Positions 63,905 through 64,000 of a DNA stretch of 64,000 nucleotides are shown here, in pieces. Source of the DNA: Isochrysis galbana (lineage: Eukaryota; Haptophyta; Isochrysidales; Isochrysidaceae); NCBI GenBank assembly GCA_018136815.1, contig CM030931.1:3029801-3093800 (forward strand). Reading direction: 5' to 3'. Position numbers and translations under genes: made by a program. The notes under the pieces were generated by a model. That model saw only the letters and a program-made list of their open reading frames with translations, ran no database searches and had not been told where the DNA came from. The number at the start of each line of letters is the position of its first letter. The first letter of the stretch is position 1.

Positions 63905-64000
63905 ACCGCACGCTCTACCCTTAGAGCGTGCCTGCTTTCCCGCGCCCTGCCTCCATCCCCTCTTCGCAGCGCGCCCTATCTTTAGAGCGTGTCTTCCCCA

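Overview
The window is nuclear DNA from a flagellated, photosynthetic eukaryote. Genes carry GT-AG introns and the sequence is GC-rich. Two proteins start with an ER signal peptide followed by a transit-like stretch, as expected for a secondary plastid. A ciliary transition-zone protein (TMEM231) and a complete mitochondrial complex I gene (NDUFV2) are present. A haptophyte-like or similar chromalveolate alga fits best, but the species cannot be fixed from the sequence alone.

Host genes, left to right: a cysteine-rich modular secreted protein (1-957, minus, cut by the edge); MIS12 kinetochore protein (4916-6123, six exons); a coiled-coil protein (9994-12176); a plastid ABC1 kinase (13498-16029); a PI-PLC X-like protein (19186-21577); a ZNT9/SLC30A9 zinc transporter (23811-26868, minus, seven exons); PEX4 (27527-28208, three exons); a small plastid protein (33367-33894, minus); NDUFV2 (34590-35832, minus, four exons); TMEM231 (36184-37137); a Tudor-like/HNH protein (44593-45588); an ankyrin protein (49076-50002); KNL2/M18BP1 with SANTA and SANT domains (52915-57121); and a 522-residue orphan with a Rossmann-like core (58174-59742, minus). 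ZNT9/PEX4 and NDUFV2/TMEM231 are head-to-head pairs.

The rest is dominated by mobile DNA. A non-autonomous retroposon of about 750 bp occurs in at least seven copies. Four copies have target-site duplications of 15-20 bp and reach both ends. It shares a 5'-terminal hairpin with LINE elements whose first codons read MERA. LTR-retrotransposon remnants (gag, integrase, a solo LTR) lie at 2.5-4.1, 6.6-9.2 and 29.7-32.1 kb.

At 37.5-44.1 kb four insertions are stacked: a LINE is split by a hAT-type transposon (8-bp duplication), which is split by a second LINE (16-bp duplication), which is split by the retroposon (17-bp duplication). The second LINE insertion also carries an AT-richer 631-codon reading frame on the opposite strand that resembles no transposon protein I know.

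At 47.5-51.7 kb an ankyrin gene and small reading frames are bracketed by direct and inverted copies of one repeat, forming a possible mobile cassette. The right end (60.9-63.9 kb) is an internally deleted LINE on the minus strand. I saw no tRNA, rRNA or CRISPR array.
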